From Chloroflexota bacterium (GTDB lineage Bacteria > Chloroflexota > JAHJIN01), in contig JAHJIN010000501.1 of NCBI GenBank assembly GCA_018823415.1, positions 1 to 64,000 on the forward strand: 64,000 nt of DNA, in the 5' to 3' direction. This document shows, piece by piece, positions 54,417-62,426 of the stretch. Positions within the stretch are counted from its first letter, which is position 1. The number at the start of each line of letters is the position of its first letter. A program made the translations under genes and the position numbers. Below the pieces are notes generated by a model. The model ran no database searches, was not told the DNA's origin, and saw only the letters and a program-made list of their open reading frames with translations.

Positions 54417-57044
54417 ATGCCCCACGTCACCTGTGACCGCCGCAGTTTCTTGATCGACGGCGAGCGTATTCTCCTCCAGTGTGGCGCGTTCCAGTACTTT
54501 CGACTGCCGACCCCCGACGCTGGCGCGTGGCGCGACGCCCTGCTGCGCCTGCGCCGGGCCGGCTATAACGCCATAGACCTGTATTTCCCCTGGAACTATC
54601 ACTCCCCGGCCCCCGGCGTGTACGACTTTGCCGGCATTCGTGACGTAGCGCGGCTGCTCCGGCTCGTGGACAAAGTGGGACTCTACCTGGTGGCCCGGCC
54701 CGGCCCTTACATCTGCGCCGAGGTGGACGCCGGGGGGCTGCCAGGCTGGCTCGTCGCCCGGGACGACGTGATCTCCCGCTGCCGCCGCGACATGCACCAC
54801 GCCGATTCGCCGGCGTACCTGCGCCACGTGACCGAATGGTACGAGCAGATCGTCCCCCTCATCCTCCAGTGCCGCAACCTGATCATGTTCCAGATCGAGA
54901 ACGAGTATTTCACCGAAGAGATGAGCGACGAGCCATCGTATATGCAATTTCTGTACGACCTGGCCCGGCGGCTGGGTGTAACCGTGCCCATCATGCACAA
55001 CGACGCCTTTTTGCCGCTGCTGGGCGGCTGGGCCGACGTGGTGGACGTGACCACGGTGGACATGTACCCGGTGAATTTCAAGACCATGACCACCTGGCGG
55101 CAACAGCCAGAGGCGTTCTTTCACGTGGACAGCCTGGCTGAGGGCTGGGCCGACCTGGGCCTGGACTGCCCTATCGGCCTGGGGGAATACCAGGGCGGCT
55201 GGTTCGACGCCTGGGGCGGCCCCGGCTACGAGGTTCTGCGCGCGTGCCTGGGCGAGGACTATCACCGGCTGCTGGTGGGCAGCGCGTTGGGGCAGGGCGC
55301 CACGTTATACAGCCTGTACATGTTCCACGGCGGCACCACCTGGGGATTCTGGGGCGAGCCGCGCGTGTATACGTCGTACGATTACGCGGCCCCGGCCGGC
55401 GAGGCCGGCACCCTCGCGCGCCGCTACTACCAGGCCAAGCGCCTGGCCATGACCGCCGAGGTTCTGGCCCCGGTCCTGGCCGATGCCGTCGCAGTGGATG
55501 ACGTGACCGATCTAGACTCCGATCTGCTCTATGCCGCCCGCACCGACGGCCGCGCCATCGCCGTCTTTTTGCGCAACCTGACGGACCGGCCCCAATCGAC
55601 CGAACTGCCCTGGCGCGAACACGTCGTGCCGGTGACGGTCCCGGCCCACGGGCTGCACATCGTGCCACTGGACCTGCCGCTGGGCCCGGCCACGCTGGTC
55701 TACTCCACCGCCGAGCCGATCTTGAACCACGTGAGTGGCGATCACCGGCTCCTGGTCCTGGCCCGCAATCCCAACGGCGACGAAGAGACGGTTTTCGAGG
55801 GACCACCCCATCCCGACGCGCGCAGCTCGCTCCGCACCCGGGGATTGCTTTGGGATGGGGATGATTTGGCAATGAATCGCCTGCGGTGGGACGGCGAGAC
55901 CCTGGATCTGCTCATGCTGCCGCCGGCGCAAGCCGAGCGCGTGTGGCCGGCCGGTGACGTGGTACTCGTCGGCGCGGACTATGTGGGGGATGTGCGCGCC
56001 GGGAATAATGGCGTGGAGGCCGACGTCGAGATGGCAGCCCCGGGCCAGGTGCTCATCTGGTCCCCGGAGCCGGTGCGCGTCAGGGTGAACGGGCGACTCA
56101 CACCCGACCGGTGGGATTCCGAGCACCACCTGGTCACGATACAGCTTCCCGGCCCGGACCCCACCGCTCGCCCCCGCCGGGGACGGGGTGGAGCGGGGGG
56201 CTATCTCCCGGCGTTAGGGCCGTGGGAGAGCAACCCCGGCAGCCCGGAACGCCTCCCCGAGTTCGACGACGGCGACTGGCAGCGTATCCCGCCGGGCGCG
56301 CCGCTCCACATGGATGCCCACGGCATCCATCGCGGCGTGGCCTGGTATCGCGGGCGGTTCACGCGCCCGGTCGAGCGCATCGTCATCGACGCCCGGCACT
56401 GCTACGACGTGTTTCTCAACGGCGTGCGCCTGACCGCGGCGGATAGCGCCATCGAGGGCCTGGGTATGGGATCGTCGGAACCGCCGGTCATCGAGGTGCC
56501 GCCGGGTCTGTGTCGCGCTGGCGAGAACGTGCTGATCGTGCTGGTGGAGAGCCTGGGCCACGGCACCGGGTTCGAGAGCGACGAGGCCGCCCCCTGTGGT
56601 CTGCTCTCGTGCGAACTGGAGCCAGCCCGGTCCGTGGCGTGGCGCGTGCGCGGCGGCTTGTGGCACTCGGACACGCCGGATACCCTGGTCTGGTGCGACA
56701 AGTCGCTCCCCGAAAGCGACCCGGCCGTCGTGTGGCATCGCACGTCGTTCGCGCTGGACCTGCCCGCCAACCATCGCGTGCCGGTGGGCCTGCGCATCAA
56801 GGACACACCCGGCAAGGTGTTCATTTACCTCAACGGCCTGCTGGTGGGCCGTTACTGGCACCCGATGGGGCCTCAGACGTTGTTCTATCTGCCCGAGGGC
56901 CTGCTCCACGCGCAAGGGCACAACGAGCTGGTCCTGGCCCACTGGCGGCACGCGCCGGATGCCGCCCGCGATTCGCTGGGGCCGGTCAGCCTGGAAGCCT
57001 ACCCGGCCTACCGCCACGCCACCCTCTGTGTGCAGCGTTCGTAG
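54417..57044 (+). CDS. Glycoside hydrolase family 35 beta-galactosidase
   Basis: 875 residues. The GH35 TIM barrel covers the N-terminal third: ARPGPYICAEVDAGGLPGWL, acid/base Glu163 in MFQIENEY, and nucleophile Glu257 in LGEYQGGWFDAWGG. The C-terminal two thirds contain beta-sandwich modules, including KVFIYLNGLLVGRYWHPMGPQ, typical of the family. No signal peptide, suggesting a cytoplasmic enzyme that releases terminal beta-linked galactose. AGGAG lies 5 bases before the ATG. Next to GT4 and other sugar genes. Confidence 0.93.
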   Translation: MPHVTCDRRSFLIDGERILLQCGAFQYFRLPTPDAGAWRDALLRLRRAGYNAIDLYFPWNYHSPAPGVYDFAGIRDVARLLRLVDKVGLYLVARPGPYICAEVDAGGLPGWLVARDDVISRCRRDMHHADSPAYLRHVTEWYEQIVPLILQCRNLIMFQIENEYFTEEMSDEPSYMQFLYDLARRLGVTVPIMHNDAFLPLLGGWADVVDVTTVDMYPVNFKTMTTWRQQPEAFFHVDSLAEGWADLGLDCPIGLGEYQGGWFDAWGGPGYEVLRACLGEDYHRLLVGSALGQGATLYSLYMFHGGTTWGFWGEPRVYTSYDYAAPAGEAGTLARRYYQAKRLAMTAEVLAPVLADAVAVDDVTDLDSDLLYAARTDGRAIAVFLRNLTDRPQSTELPWREHVVPVTVPAHGLHIVPLDLPLGPATLVYSTAEPILNHVSGDHRLLVLARNPNGDEETVFEGPPHPDARSSLRTRGLLWDGDDLAMNRLRWDGETLDLLMLPPAQAERVWPAGDVVLVGADYVGDVRAGNNGVEADVEMAAPGQVLIWSPEPVRVRVNGRLTPDRWDSEHHLVTIQLPGPDPTARPRRGRGGAGGYLPALGPWESNPGSPERLPEFDDGDWQRIPPGAPLHMDAHGIHRGVAWYRGRFTRPVERIVIDARHCYDVFLNGVRLTAADSAIEGLGMGSSEPPVIEVPPGLCRAGENVLIVLVESLGHGTGFESDEAAPCGLLSCELEPARSVAWRVRGGLWHSDTPDTLVWCDKSLPESDPAVVWHRTSFALDLPANHRVPVGLRIKDTPGKVFIYLNGLLVGRYWHPMGPQTLFYLPEGLLHAQGHNELVLAHWRHAPDAARDSLGPVSLEAYPAYRHATLCVQRS

Positions 57045-57068
57045 GTCAAACTGGCTAATTGCCCTACC

Positions 57069-57100
57069 AGAAGGCCCCGCCGGTTCCGGTGGGGCCTTCT
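57069..57100. terminator. Hairpin between convergent GH35 and GT4 genes
   Basis: AGAAGGCCCC (57069-57078) and GGGGCCTTCT (57091-57100) with a 12-base GC-rich loop. It spans the end of the GT4 coding region, and no T-run is present on either strand. Confidence 0.5.
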
Positions 57101-58260
57101 CACGTGAGCGGGCCGCTCAACACCTGTTCATACAGGGATTCGACCCGGTCCACGTGCACCTCAACGCTGAAACCCGCTGACAGGGCCAGCGCGTTCCTGG
57201 AGAACGCGCGCCATTGGGCCTCGTCGTTCAGGATTTCCCACACGCGCGCGGCGATCTGGGAATCTGCGTCCACCAGGTAGCCGTTATAGCCATCTCGAAC
57301 CAGGTCCAGATAGCTATCATCGCGCCGCGCCACGATGGGCCGGCCGCACATGGCTGCCTCGATCACTGTGATGGGGTGTACCTCGCTCAGGGAGGCAGTA
57401 ACGAACACGCCAGCCATCGCATAGACCCTGGGCATCTGCTCCCACTCGACATATCCTGGGAAGAGGACCTGATCCCGCAGGTCGTTTCCCCCGGCTGCTC
57501 TGATCATCCGGTTCTGGGAAGGCCCACCGCCCACAAACATGGCCTTCACGTGGGGGTGCGTCTGCAAGAGAGGCGTCAGGGCGCGCAGCAGCTCCACGAC
57601 CCGCTTTTCCGGCGCCAGCCGGCCGACAAAAAGGATCACCTTGTCCGACGGCGACAGGCCCAGCGTGTGCCGGGCCTGCGCTTTTTCTGCGTCGGTGAGG
57701 AGGTCCGGCCTGAACCGGGTCGGGCACACGCCGTTGCCGATGATCACGGTCCGGGCATGGGGCATGAACGACTGGAAATGCTTTTGCGCCTTGATCGACG
57801 GGCAAACCAGAAGGTTGTGGTTTCGCAAGAAGAGCTTGAGCCATCCCCTGATCATCGCGGCCGGCACCAACTCGCCCCCCGGCACATAGTGGCGATAGTC
57901 CTGGTACATGGTGTGCGCGGTGTGGACCAGCGGCAGCCCCAGCTTGCCGGCGGCGAGTCGCCCGGCCCACCCCACGCTGAACTCGGTGTGAGTGTGGATG
58001 AGGTCGATGCGCTCCTGTCGAACGATCTGGTACACGGTTCTCGGGTTTACCAGCCCCAGCCGGATCTCGATGTCCGGTCGAAACGGGATGGAGGGAAACC
58101 GATAGACGGAGGCATCCCCATCCTCCTGATGCGGTGTATCCACCGTCACGACGACGACGTGGTGTCCTCGTTGTTCCAGTCCTTCCTTCAACTGAATGAT
58201 GGAGGTGACCACGCCGTTCTTGGTGGGCGTGTAGCAGTCTGTCATGATCCCAACGCGCAT
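57100..58260 (-). CDS. Glycosyltransferase family 4
   Basis: 386 residues, GT-B fold. The N-terminal MRVGIMTDCYTPTKNGVVTSI, the acceptor-region HTHTEFSVGWAG, and the donor-binding region of the GT4 family (VGRLAPEKR, FVTASLSEVHPITVIEAAMCGRP with the E-x7-E-like acidic pair). Similar to the diacylglycerol glucosyltransferases and to other GT4 enzymes acting on lipids or polysaccharides. The ATG at 58260 has GGGAGGCGGC upstream. A terminator precedes it at 58290. Confidence 0.9.
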   Translation of the reverse strand: MRVGIMTDCYTPTKNGVVTSIIQLKEGLEQRGHHVVVVTVDTPHQEDGDASVYRFPSIPFRPDIEIRLGLVNPRTVYQIVRQERIDLIHTHTEFSVGWAGRLAAGKLGLPLVHTAHTMYQDYRHYVPGGELVPAAMIRGWLKLFLRNHNLLVCPSIKAQKHFQSFMPHARTVIIGNGVCPTRFRPDLLTDAEKAQARHTLGLSPSDKVILFVGRLAPEKRVVELLRALTPLLQTHPHVKAMFVGGGPSQNRMIRAAGGNDLRDQVLFPGYVEWEQMPRVYAMAGVFVTASLSEVHPITVIEAAMCGRPIVARRDDSYLDLVRDGYNGYLVDADSQIAARVWEILNDEAQWRAFSRNALALSAGFSVEVHVDRVESLYEQVLSGPLT

Positions 58261-58289
58261 GCCGCCTCCCGATGCCCCGGTCCCCAAGC

Positions 58290-58323
58290 GAAAATTGCGC
58301 CTCACCGTTGGGTGAGGCGCAAT
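58290..58323 (-). terminator. Intrinsic terminator of the GT-B-like gene
   Basis: On the minus strand ATTGCGCCTCAC, a 6-base loop, GTGAGGCGCAAT (12 bp perfect) followed by TTTT. It separates the GT-B-like gene from the GT4 gene, so the GT4 gene needs read-through or a promoter of its own. Confidence 0.8.
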
Positions 58324-58353
58324 GAGGATGCTTTTGTCGATGTTTGCGAACCT

Positions 58354-59886
58354 TTACCCGGCCGGTTGGCGCTCGAACTTGGTTCCCGTCGCCAGCTCTA
58401 CGCACCTGTACGCGCCGTCATAGATGCCAATGCTCTTGTTTTTGACAATGCAACCGCAGAACAGCTCCATCAGGTCGTGGTTCTGGGTGAGCAGGTCAAT
58501 GGCCTGGAGGGTGTGGGGGATGCTCCGGGCCTCCACGGTGCCATCGCCCAGTTCGGCGCCCCGGATCGCGCCCCACATCTCGTGACCGCCCACGCGCTCG
58601 TTGAAAATCTTGGGCACCGGGTAAAACGCCAGCTCGCTGGGCTTGGTGATCATGACGTCCACCACCCGCATGAGATAGTTGGTGGCATAGACGGCGTGAA
58701 AAATGTTATCGTGCAGGAACACGTGGAGCCCGTGGGCCGGCCCGGTCCGGATCTCGTCGGCAAAGGCCTGCGTGTCCTCCCACGTAAAGTGGGTCTGGAT
58801 CAGGTCCTGATGCTCGGCCAGCTCGGCCTGGAGCCAATCCCAGTTCGTCTTGTGGTCCCCCAGGTTGACAAACAGAGACACCTGATCACGCTGGATGAGG
58901 GGTATGCAGTGCTCGATCACGGCCTTGAACAGTTCCTTTTGCGCGCCGGCGCCGCCCATGGTGATGAGGAACCGGCGCGGCTCGTTGTCTTTCATGCGCC
59001 GGAGCCGGGCGGCACAGTCCACCTCGATGTTTTCCACCAGTTCGTGGTCCACGTGATGCCCTACGTAGAAAAGAGCGTCCGGCGGCACCGGGTTCATCAC
59101 CTTGCCGGACTCGTCAAAGCCCCGCATGGTCCGGAACCCATAGTAGCCCGATGGCGATTGCACGCCGTGTTTCGCGCCCTCGGTCAGTTGAAAGGCCATG
59201 GGCCAGTTGTCGAACATCATGTCCACCACGTTGGTCATGCCGCCGGCCACGGCCCCCATGCAGTTCCACATGTGCGAGGTAAGCACCGGCATGTCGGAGG
59301 GCAGAGCCTCGTGCAGGTTTCTGAATAGCTCGCTCATCTTGTAGTCTTTGACGTTGGTCTTGAGGAATCGCCAGGGCCAGCCCACGATCCAGGTATTGAG
59401 AAACCAGTACAGGCCGGGGAGGGTGGGCTCGCCGGTGGTGACCGGCTCCCACACGTACTTGTTGAACAGCCCACTCCTTTGCGATAGCCGGGACCACCGG
59501 CTGTACCACGTGTTGCACCAGTTGATCACATCGGTGGTGATGCCGGGGATAGCCAGCAGGTCCAGCCAATACGGGTTAAAGCCCATCGCCCGGGCGCAGG
59601 ATGCGCCGGCCATGGCGATCCGATAGTGACCGAACCCCATGCGGATCGTGCTGCAAATCACGGCGTTCTCCGGGTCAATAGGTGCGCCCTGATCGCCGCG
59701 AACGATGTTTTTCACCCCGAAAATCGGTCCCAGGTATTCGTTTTCTTGCACGCTCAGCGTATATTTTTCGTCCGGATCATAGCCAAACTTGTTCACAAAC
59801 ATCTCTTGCCATTTCGTTGCCTTCTTCGAGTGCGATGCGGCGATGGCATTCCCATATACGACAAAACGGCCGTTTTCCAACCTCAT
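58354..59886 (-). CDS. GT-B-like protein of unknown function
   Basis: 510 residues. I do not recognise a named family. The sequence has parts of a GT-B glycosyltransferase fold: STIRMGFGHYRIAMAGASCARAMG (79-102), like the N-terminal phosphate loop of MGDG synthase/MurG-type enzymes; FLITMGGAGAQKELF (307-320), like a donor-binding start; and DVMITKPSELAF (410-421), like the conserved glycan-donor loop. The central part is unusually rich in tryptophan and aromatic residues (WYSRW, WFLNTW, GWPWRFLK). The ATG at 59886 has AGGAGGATGT upstream; longer starts have no site. It is divergent from the LacI gene. Confidence 0.6.
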   Translation of the reverse strand: MRLENGRFVVYGNAIAASHSKKATKWQEMFVNKFGYDPDEKYTLSVQENEYLGPIFGVKNIVRGDQGAPIDPENAVICSTIRMGFGHYRIAMAGASCARAMGFNPYWLDLLAIPGITTDVINWCNTWYSRWSRLSQRSGLFNKYVWEPVTTGEPTLPGLYWFLNTWIVGWPWRFLKTNVKDYKMSELFRNLHEALPSDMPVLTSHMWNCMGAVAGGMTNVVDMMFDNWPMAFQLTEGAKHGVQSPSGYYGFRTMRGFDESGKVMNPVPPDALFYVGHHVDHELVENIEVDCAARLRRMKDNEPRRFLITMGGAGAQKELFKAVIEHCIPLIQRDQVSLFVNLGDHKTNWDWLQAELAEHQDLIQTHFTWEDTQAFADEIRTGPAHGLHVFLHDNIFHAVYATNYLMRVVDVMITKPSELAFYPVPKIFNERVGGHEMWGAIRGAELGDGTVEARSIPHTLQAIDLLTQNHDLMELFCGCIVKNKSIGIYDGAYRCVELATGTKFERQPAG

Positions 59887-59934
59887 ACATCCTCCTGGTG
59901 CCGGCGCGCCCAAAGTATGACGAATCAGAACAAT

Positions 59935-59953
59935 GGTCGGGGACCACCCGACC
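59935..59953 (-). promoter_or_regulatory. 5' leader hairpin of the GT-B-like gene
   Basis: GGTCGGG (59935-59941) and CCCGACC (59947-59953), 7 bp with a 5-base loop, just downstream of the predicted transcription start. A hairpin at the 5' end of a message often gives stability. Confidence 0.5.
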
Positions 59954-59959
59954 AGGCGC

Positions 59960-59988
59960 AGTATAGCACAAAACGAGAGGTCGGGCAA
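59960..59988 (-). promoter_or_regulatory. Promoter of the GT-B-like gene
   Basis: Minus strand TTGCCC (59983-59988), 17 bases, TATACT (59960-59965) with TGC upstream (extended -10). It lies within the divergent region with the LacI promoter; the -35 boxes of the two promoters are 31 bases apart. Confidence 0.7.
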
Positions 59989-60019
59989 GCCAGATCCGGT
60001 CGATTATGTCGCCAAAATA

Positions 60020-60048
60020 TTGACACCGCTCCCCACATATGCTATAAT
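60020..60048 (+). promoter_or_regulatory. Perfect consensus promoter of the LacI-family gene
   Basis: Plus strand TTGACA (60020-60025), 17-base spacer, TATAAT (60043-60048). The palindromic operator begins 2 bases after the -10 box. Confidence 0.95.
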
Positions 60049-60050
60049 AA

Positions 60051-60060
60051 CACACGTGTG
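60051..60060 (+). promoter_or_regulatory. Operator 1 of the LacI-family regulator
   Basis: Core CACACGTGTG (perfect palindrome), context ACACACGTGTGCAA. It overlaps the transcription start of the lacI-type gene, where a bound repressor would block initiation. Confidence 0.85.
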
Positions 60061-60106
60061 CAACGCCCTCCCAATCCCCCGAGGGCACTATTATACCCTG
60101 TGATTG

Positions 60107-60116
60107 CACACGTGTG
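60107..60116 (+). promoter_or_regulatory. Operator 2 of the LacI-family regulator
   Basis: Core CACACGTGTG in the context TTGCACACGTGTGT, the reverse complement of the operator 1 context. Centres are 56 bp apart, about 5.3 helical turns, close to half-integral, so looping between identical faces would need some torsion. It is 12 bases before the start codon, so it also lies in the transcribed leader. Confidence 0.85.
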
Positions 60117-60127
60117 TAGAGATAGCG

Positions 60128-61162
60128 ATGGTCCCCGTATCGATCAAAGACATTGCCAAAAACGCCGGCGTCTCTCACTCCACCGTGTCCCGCGCCTTGC
60201 GAGACAGCCCCCTGGTGGCCGAGACCACGCGCGCACGTATCCAGCGCCTGGCCCGCGAGATGGGCTATAGCCCCAGCAGCATTGGCCGCAGCCTGGTTAT
60301 GGGTCGCACCCAGACCATCGGTGTGGTCGTAACCGCCATTACAGACCCCTTTATCGCCGAAATCGTGCAAGCCATCGAGGACAAGGCCCGCGAGTTTGCC
60401 TACTCGGTCATCTTGACCAGTTCGGGCGCAGAGCCCACCCGCGAGTTTGCCGCCGTGGACATGTTGCAATCCAAGCGCGTCGATGGGGTCATTGTGATCT
60501 CGTCGCGCATTGGAGCCAGTTACGTGAGCGACCTGGAACGATTGGGCGTGCCAGTGGTGCTGGTCAACAATCACCAGGCCCAGAGCGGCCCGTATATCCT
60601 GGCTGTGAACGTAGACAATCATCACGGTGGCTGTGTGGCGACCGAACACCTGGTACAACTGGGCCACCGGCGTATTGCCTACATCACCGGGCCGGCGGAG
60701 CACAGCGATAACCGCGAACGGTTGGCCGGCTATCGCCATGTCTTGACCCAGGCTGGCCTGGGTTTCGATGCCGCCCTGGTGGTGGATGGGACCGGCACCG
60801 CCAGCGGCGGGGAGCAGGCTTTGCCCGGGCTGCTGGCCCTGGCCAAACCGCCTACCGCCGTTTTTTGTTACAACGACATGACCGCCGTGGGCCTGCTGCG
60901 AGCGGCCCGGCGCGTGGGTCTGGCGGTCCCGCAGGACATGGCAGTGGTGGGCTTTGACGACATTGCCCTGGCTGCCTACTTTTATCCCTCTCTGACCACC
61001 GTGGCCCAACCCATTGTCGACATGGGCCAGTTTGCCGTCGAGATGGTGCTGACCTCGTTGGACGGCCGCAATCCCCCGGACCAAGATGCCCGGCCAGACA
61101 TCCTGGTGCAGGGCCAACTGGTGATACGAGAATCGTCGGTGGGTAGGCCTGGACCGGCGTGA
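60128..61162 (+). CDS. LacI-family transcriptional regulator
   Basis: 344 residues. N-terminal helix-turn-helix VSIKDIAKNAGVSHSTVSRALRDSPLVAETT (4-34) and hinge helix, followed by a periplasmic-binding-protein-like effector domain (QTIGVVVTAITDPFIAEIVQ..., PTAVFCYNDMTAVGLL, AVVGFDDIALAAYFYPSLTTV). Probably represses itself and the sugar importer downstream until a sugar binds. The start MVPVSIKDIA at 60128 is preferred; an upstream in-frame start would lie in the operator. Next to the importer operon. Confidence 0.93.
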   Translation: MVPVSIKDIAKNAGVSHSTVSRALRDSPLVAETTRARIQRLAREMGYSPSSIGRSLVMGRTQTIGVVVTAITDPFIAEIVQAIEDKAREFAYSVILTSSGAEPTREFAAVDMLQSKRVDGVIVISSRIGASYVSDLERLGVPVVLVNNHQAQSGPYILAVNVDNHHGGCVATEHLVQLGHRRIAYITGPAEHSDNRERLAGYRHVLTQAGLGFDAALVVDGTGTASGGEQALPGLLALAKPPTAVFCYNDMTAVGLLRAARRVGLAVPQDMAVVGFDDIALAAYFYPSLTTVAQPIVDMGQFAVEMVLTSLDGRNPPDQDARPDILVQGQLVIRESSVGRPGPA

Positions 61163-61187
61163 CTGGATGGCTCGCGCTGGCGCGCTA

Positions 61188-61202
61188 CCGGCCACTGGCC
61201 GG
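61188..61202 (+). other. Short palindrome after the LacI gene
   Basis: CCGGCC-ACT-GGCCGG, a 6-bp stem with a 3-base loop, 26 bases after the regulator stop. No T-run, so it is a weak terminator at most. The region 61163-61325 otherwise holds the extended ribosome binding-like motif described next and no clear promoter. Confidence 0.4.
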
Positions 61203-61221
61203 CGACTAGTCAAATCGACAG

Positions 61222-61235
61222 AAAGGAGGTGATCC
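61222..61235 (+). promoter_or_regulatory. Extended anti-16S sequence (AAAGGAGGTGATCC)
   Basis: The 14 bases are the exact complement of the 16S rRNA 3' end (GGATCACCTCCTTT), far longer than a usual ribosome binding site. No ATG follows at a normal distance; the nearest ATG with its own site (AAGGAGGAG) is the binding-protein start at 61326. A CTG at 61237 would open a 39-codon frame that overlaps that start. Possibly a leader ORF, ribosome standby site or chance. Confidence 0.7.
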
Positions 61236-61325
61236 CCTGCAAAATCCGGTTTGGCGTGCGGCATTGGCAGAACCACTAGTGTCTGATTTCCATTCGACCA
61301 GTATGACAAATCAAGGAGGAGAAAC

Positions 61326-62345
61326 ATGTCTCGTGGCAAGATGCTTTCGTTGTTCCTGGTAACTGCGGTGGTGTTGGCCGGCCTGATCGGGGCGCAGTGC
61401 CCCTCGACAACAACCGAGCCCACCAAAAGCGTAGCGCCCACCCAGGGCACGGTCCCCACGCAGGTCACCCAGACCAAGATGGTCATTGGCTTGGCGGTGC
61501 ACTCGAACCCGGCTGAGGACGCCTTCTGGGGCGTGGTGGAAAAAGGCGCCAAGGATGCGGCAGCCACCTACGGGATCACCCTCAAGTCCGGCGGCAGCGG
61601 CGACCCGGTGGAACAGTCGCAGTTGATAGAGAACTATATCGCGGACAAGGTAGACGGCATCATCGTCTCCCTGGCTAACCCCGACGCGCTCACGGACGCC
61701 GTGAAAAAGGCCGTGGCGGCCGGCATCCCGGTGATCACCGTCAACTCGGGCGTGGATGTATACAAGGAGCTCGGGGCCTTGAATCACGTGGGCCAGACCG
61801 AGTTTGTGGCCGGCCAGGGCGCCGGACTCAAGTTCAACGACGCTGGCGCCAAAAAGGTGCTGGTGGTCATTCACGAAGAGAGCAACATCGGCCTGGAGCA
61901 GCGCGCCGATGGCCTGGCGGACTCGTTCAAGGGCGAGATGGTGCGCTTTAACATTGCCTCCACCGGCGTGCGCGACGTGGCCGGCACGGTAGCGGCCATC
62001 CAGAACAAGCTCATCGCCGACAAGGACATCGACGGCATTTTGACGCTGAACCCGGTTATTGCCATGGCGGCGCGCGATGCCATCAAGGCGGCCGGCGGCA
62101 GCCAAAAGCTGGCGACCTTTGACCTGAGCCCCGACGTGCTGGCAGCCCTGGAAGCCGATGAGATGCTGTTCGCCATCGACCAGCAGCAATATCTACAGGG
62201 CTATTTGCCCGTCGTCTTTTTGTACCTGTACAAGACCAACCTGAACACCGTGGGCGGCGGCCTGCCGGTGCTCACTGGCCCTGGTTTTGTCGACAAGAGC
62301 AATGCCGCGGCCGTGAAGGACCTGTCGGCCAAGGGCACCCGGTAA
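61326..62345 (+). CDS. Sugar ABC transporter substrate-binding lipoprotein
   Basis: 339 residues. Signal peptide with a lipobox-like end (LIGAQC, Cys25) and a short Thr/Pro linker. The mature part is a Peripla_BP_4 (ribose/RbsB-like) domain: IGLAVHSNPAEDAFWGVVEKGAKDAA, DGIIVSLANPDALTDAVKKA, and DGILTLNPVIAMAARDAI. It delivers a sugar to the permease at 62427. Similar to fructose-, ribose- or inositol-type binding proteins; the substrate is not determined. AAGGAGGAG precedes ATG. Confidence 0.9.
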   Translation: MSRGKMLSLFLVTAVVLAGLIGAQCPSTTTEPTKSVAPTQGTVPTQVTQTKMVIGLAVHSNPAEDAFWGVVEKGAKDAAATYGITLKSGGSGDPVEQSQLIENYIADKVDGIIVSLANPDALTDAVKKAVAAGIPVITVNSGVDVYKELGALNHVGQTEFVAGQGAGLKFNDAGAKKVLVVIHEESNIGLEQRADGLADSFKGEMVRFNIASTGVRDVAGTVAAIQNKLIADKDIDGILTLNPVIAMAARDAIKAAGGSQKLATFDLSPDVLAALEADEMLFAIDQQQYLQGYLPVVFLYLYKTNLNTVGGGLPVLTGPGFVDKSNAAAVKDLSAKGTR

Positions 62346-62365
62346 ACACCCGTAACATATCAAGC

Positions 62366-62396
62366 GATGCGGGGTGGGACCATCCCACCCCGCATC
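62366..62396 (+). promoter_or_regulatory. 14-bp hairpin between binding-protein and permease genes
   Basis: GATGCGGGGTGGGA (62366-62379), loop CCA, then TCCCACCCCGCATC (62383-62396). It is perfect, and it is followed by CTCTTGG. Such hairpins behind binding-protein genes raise the 5' mRNA level relative to the permease. Confidence 0.8.
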
Positions 62397-62426
62397 CTCT
62401 TGGCCCACAAGATAGGAGGTTGGCCT

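Noticed and set aside
57214-59328. 704-codon plus-strand open frame opposite the GT4 and GT-B-like genes
   Set aside because: It spans a terminator and two minus-strand genes with good starts; the translation shows no domain and is a mirror of their codons.
59777-61567. 596-codon minus-strand open frame opposite the LacI gene
   Set aside because: It crosses the divergent promoters and operators and mirrors the LacI gene; no recognisable domain or ribosome binding site.
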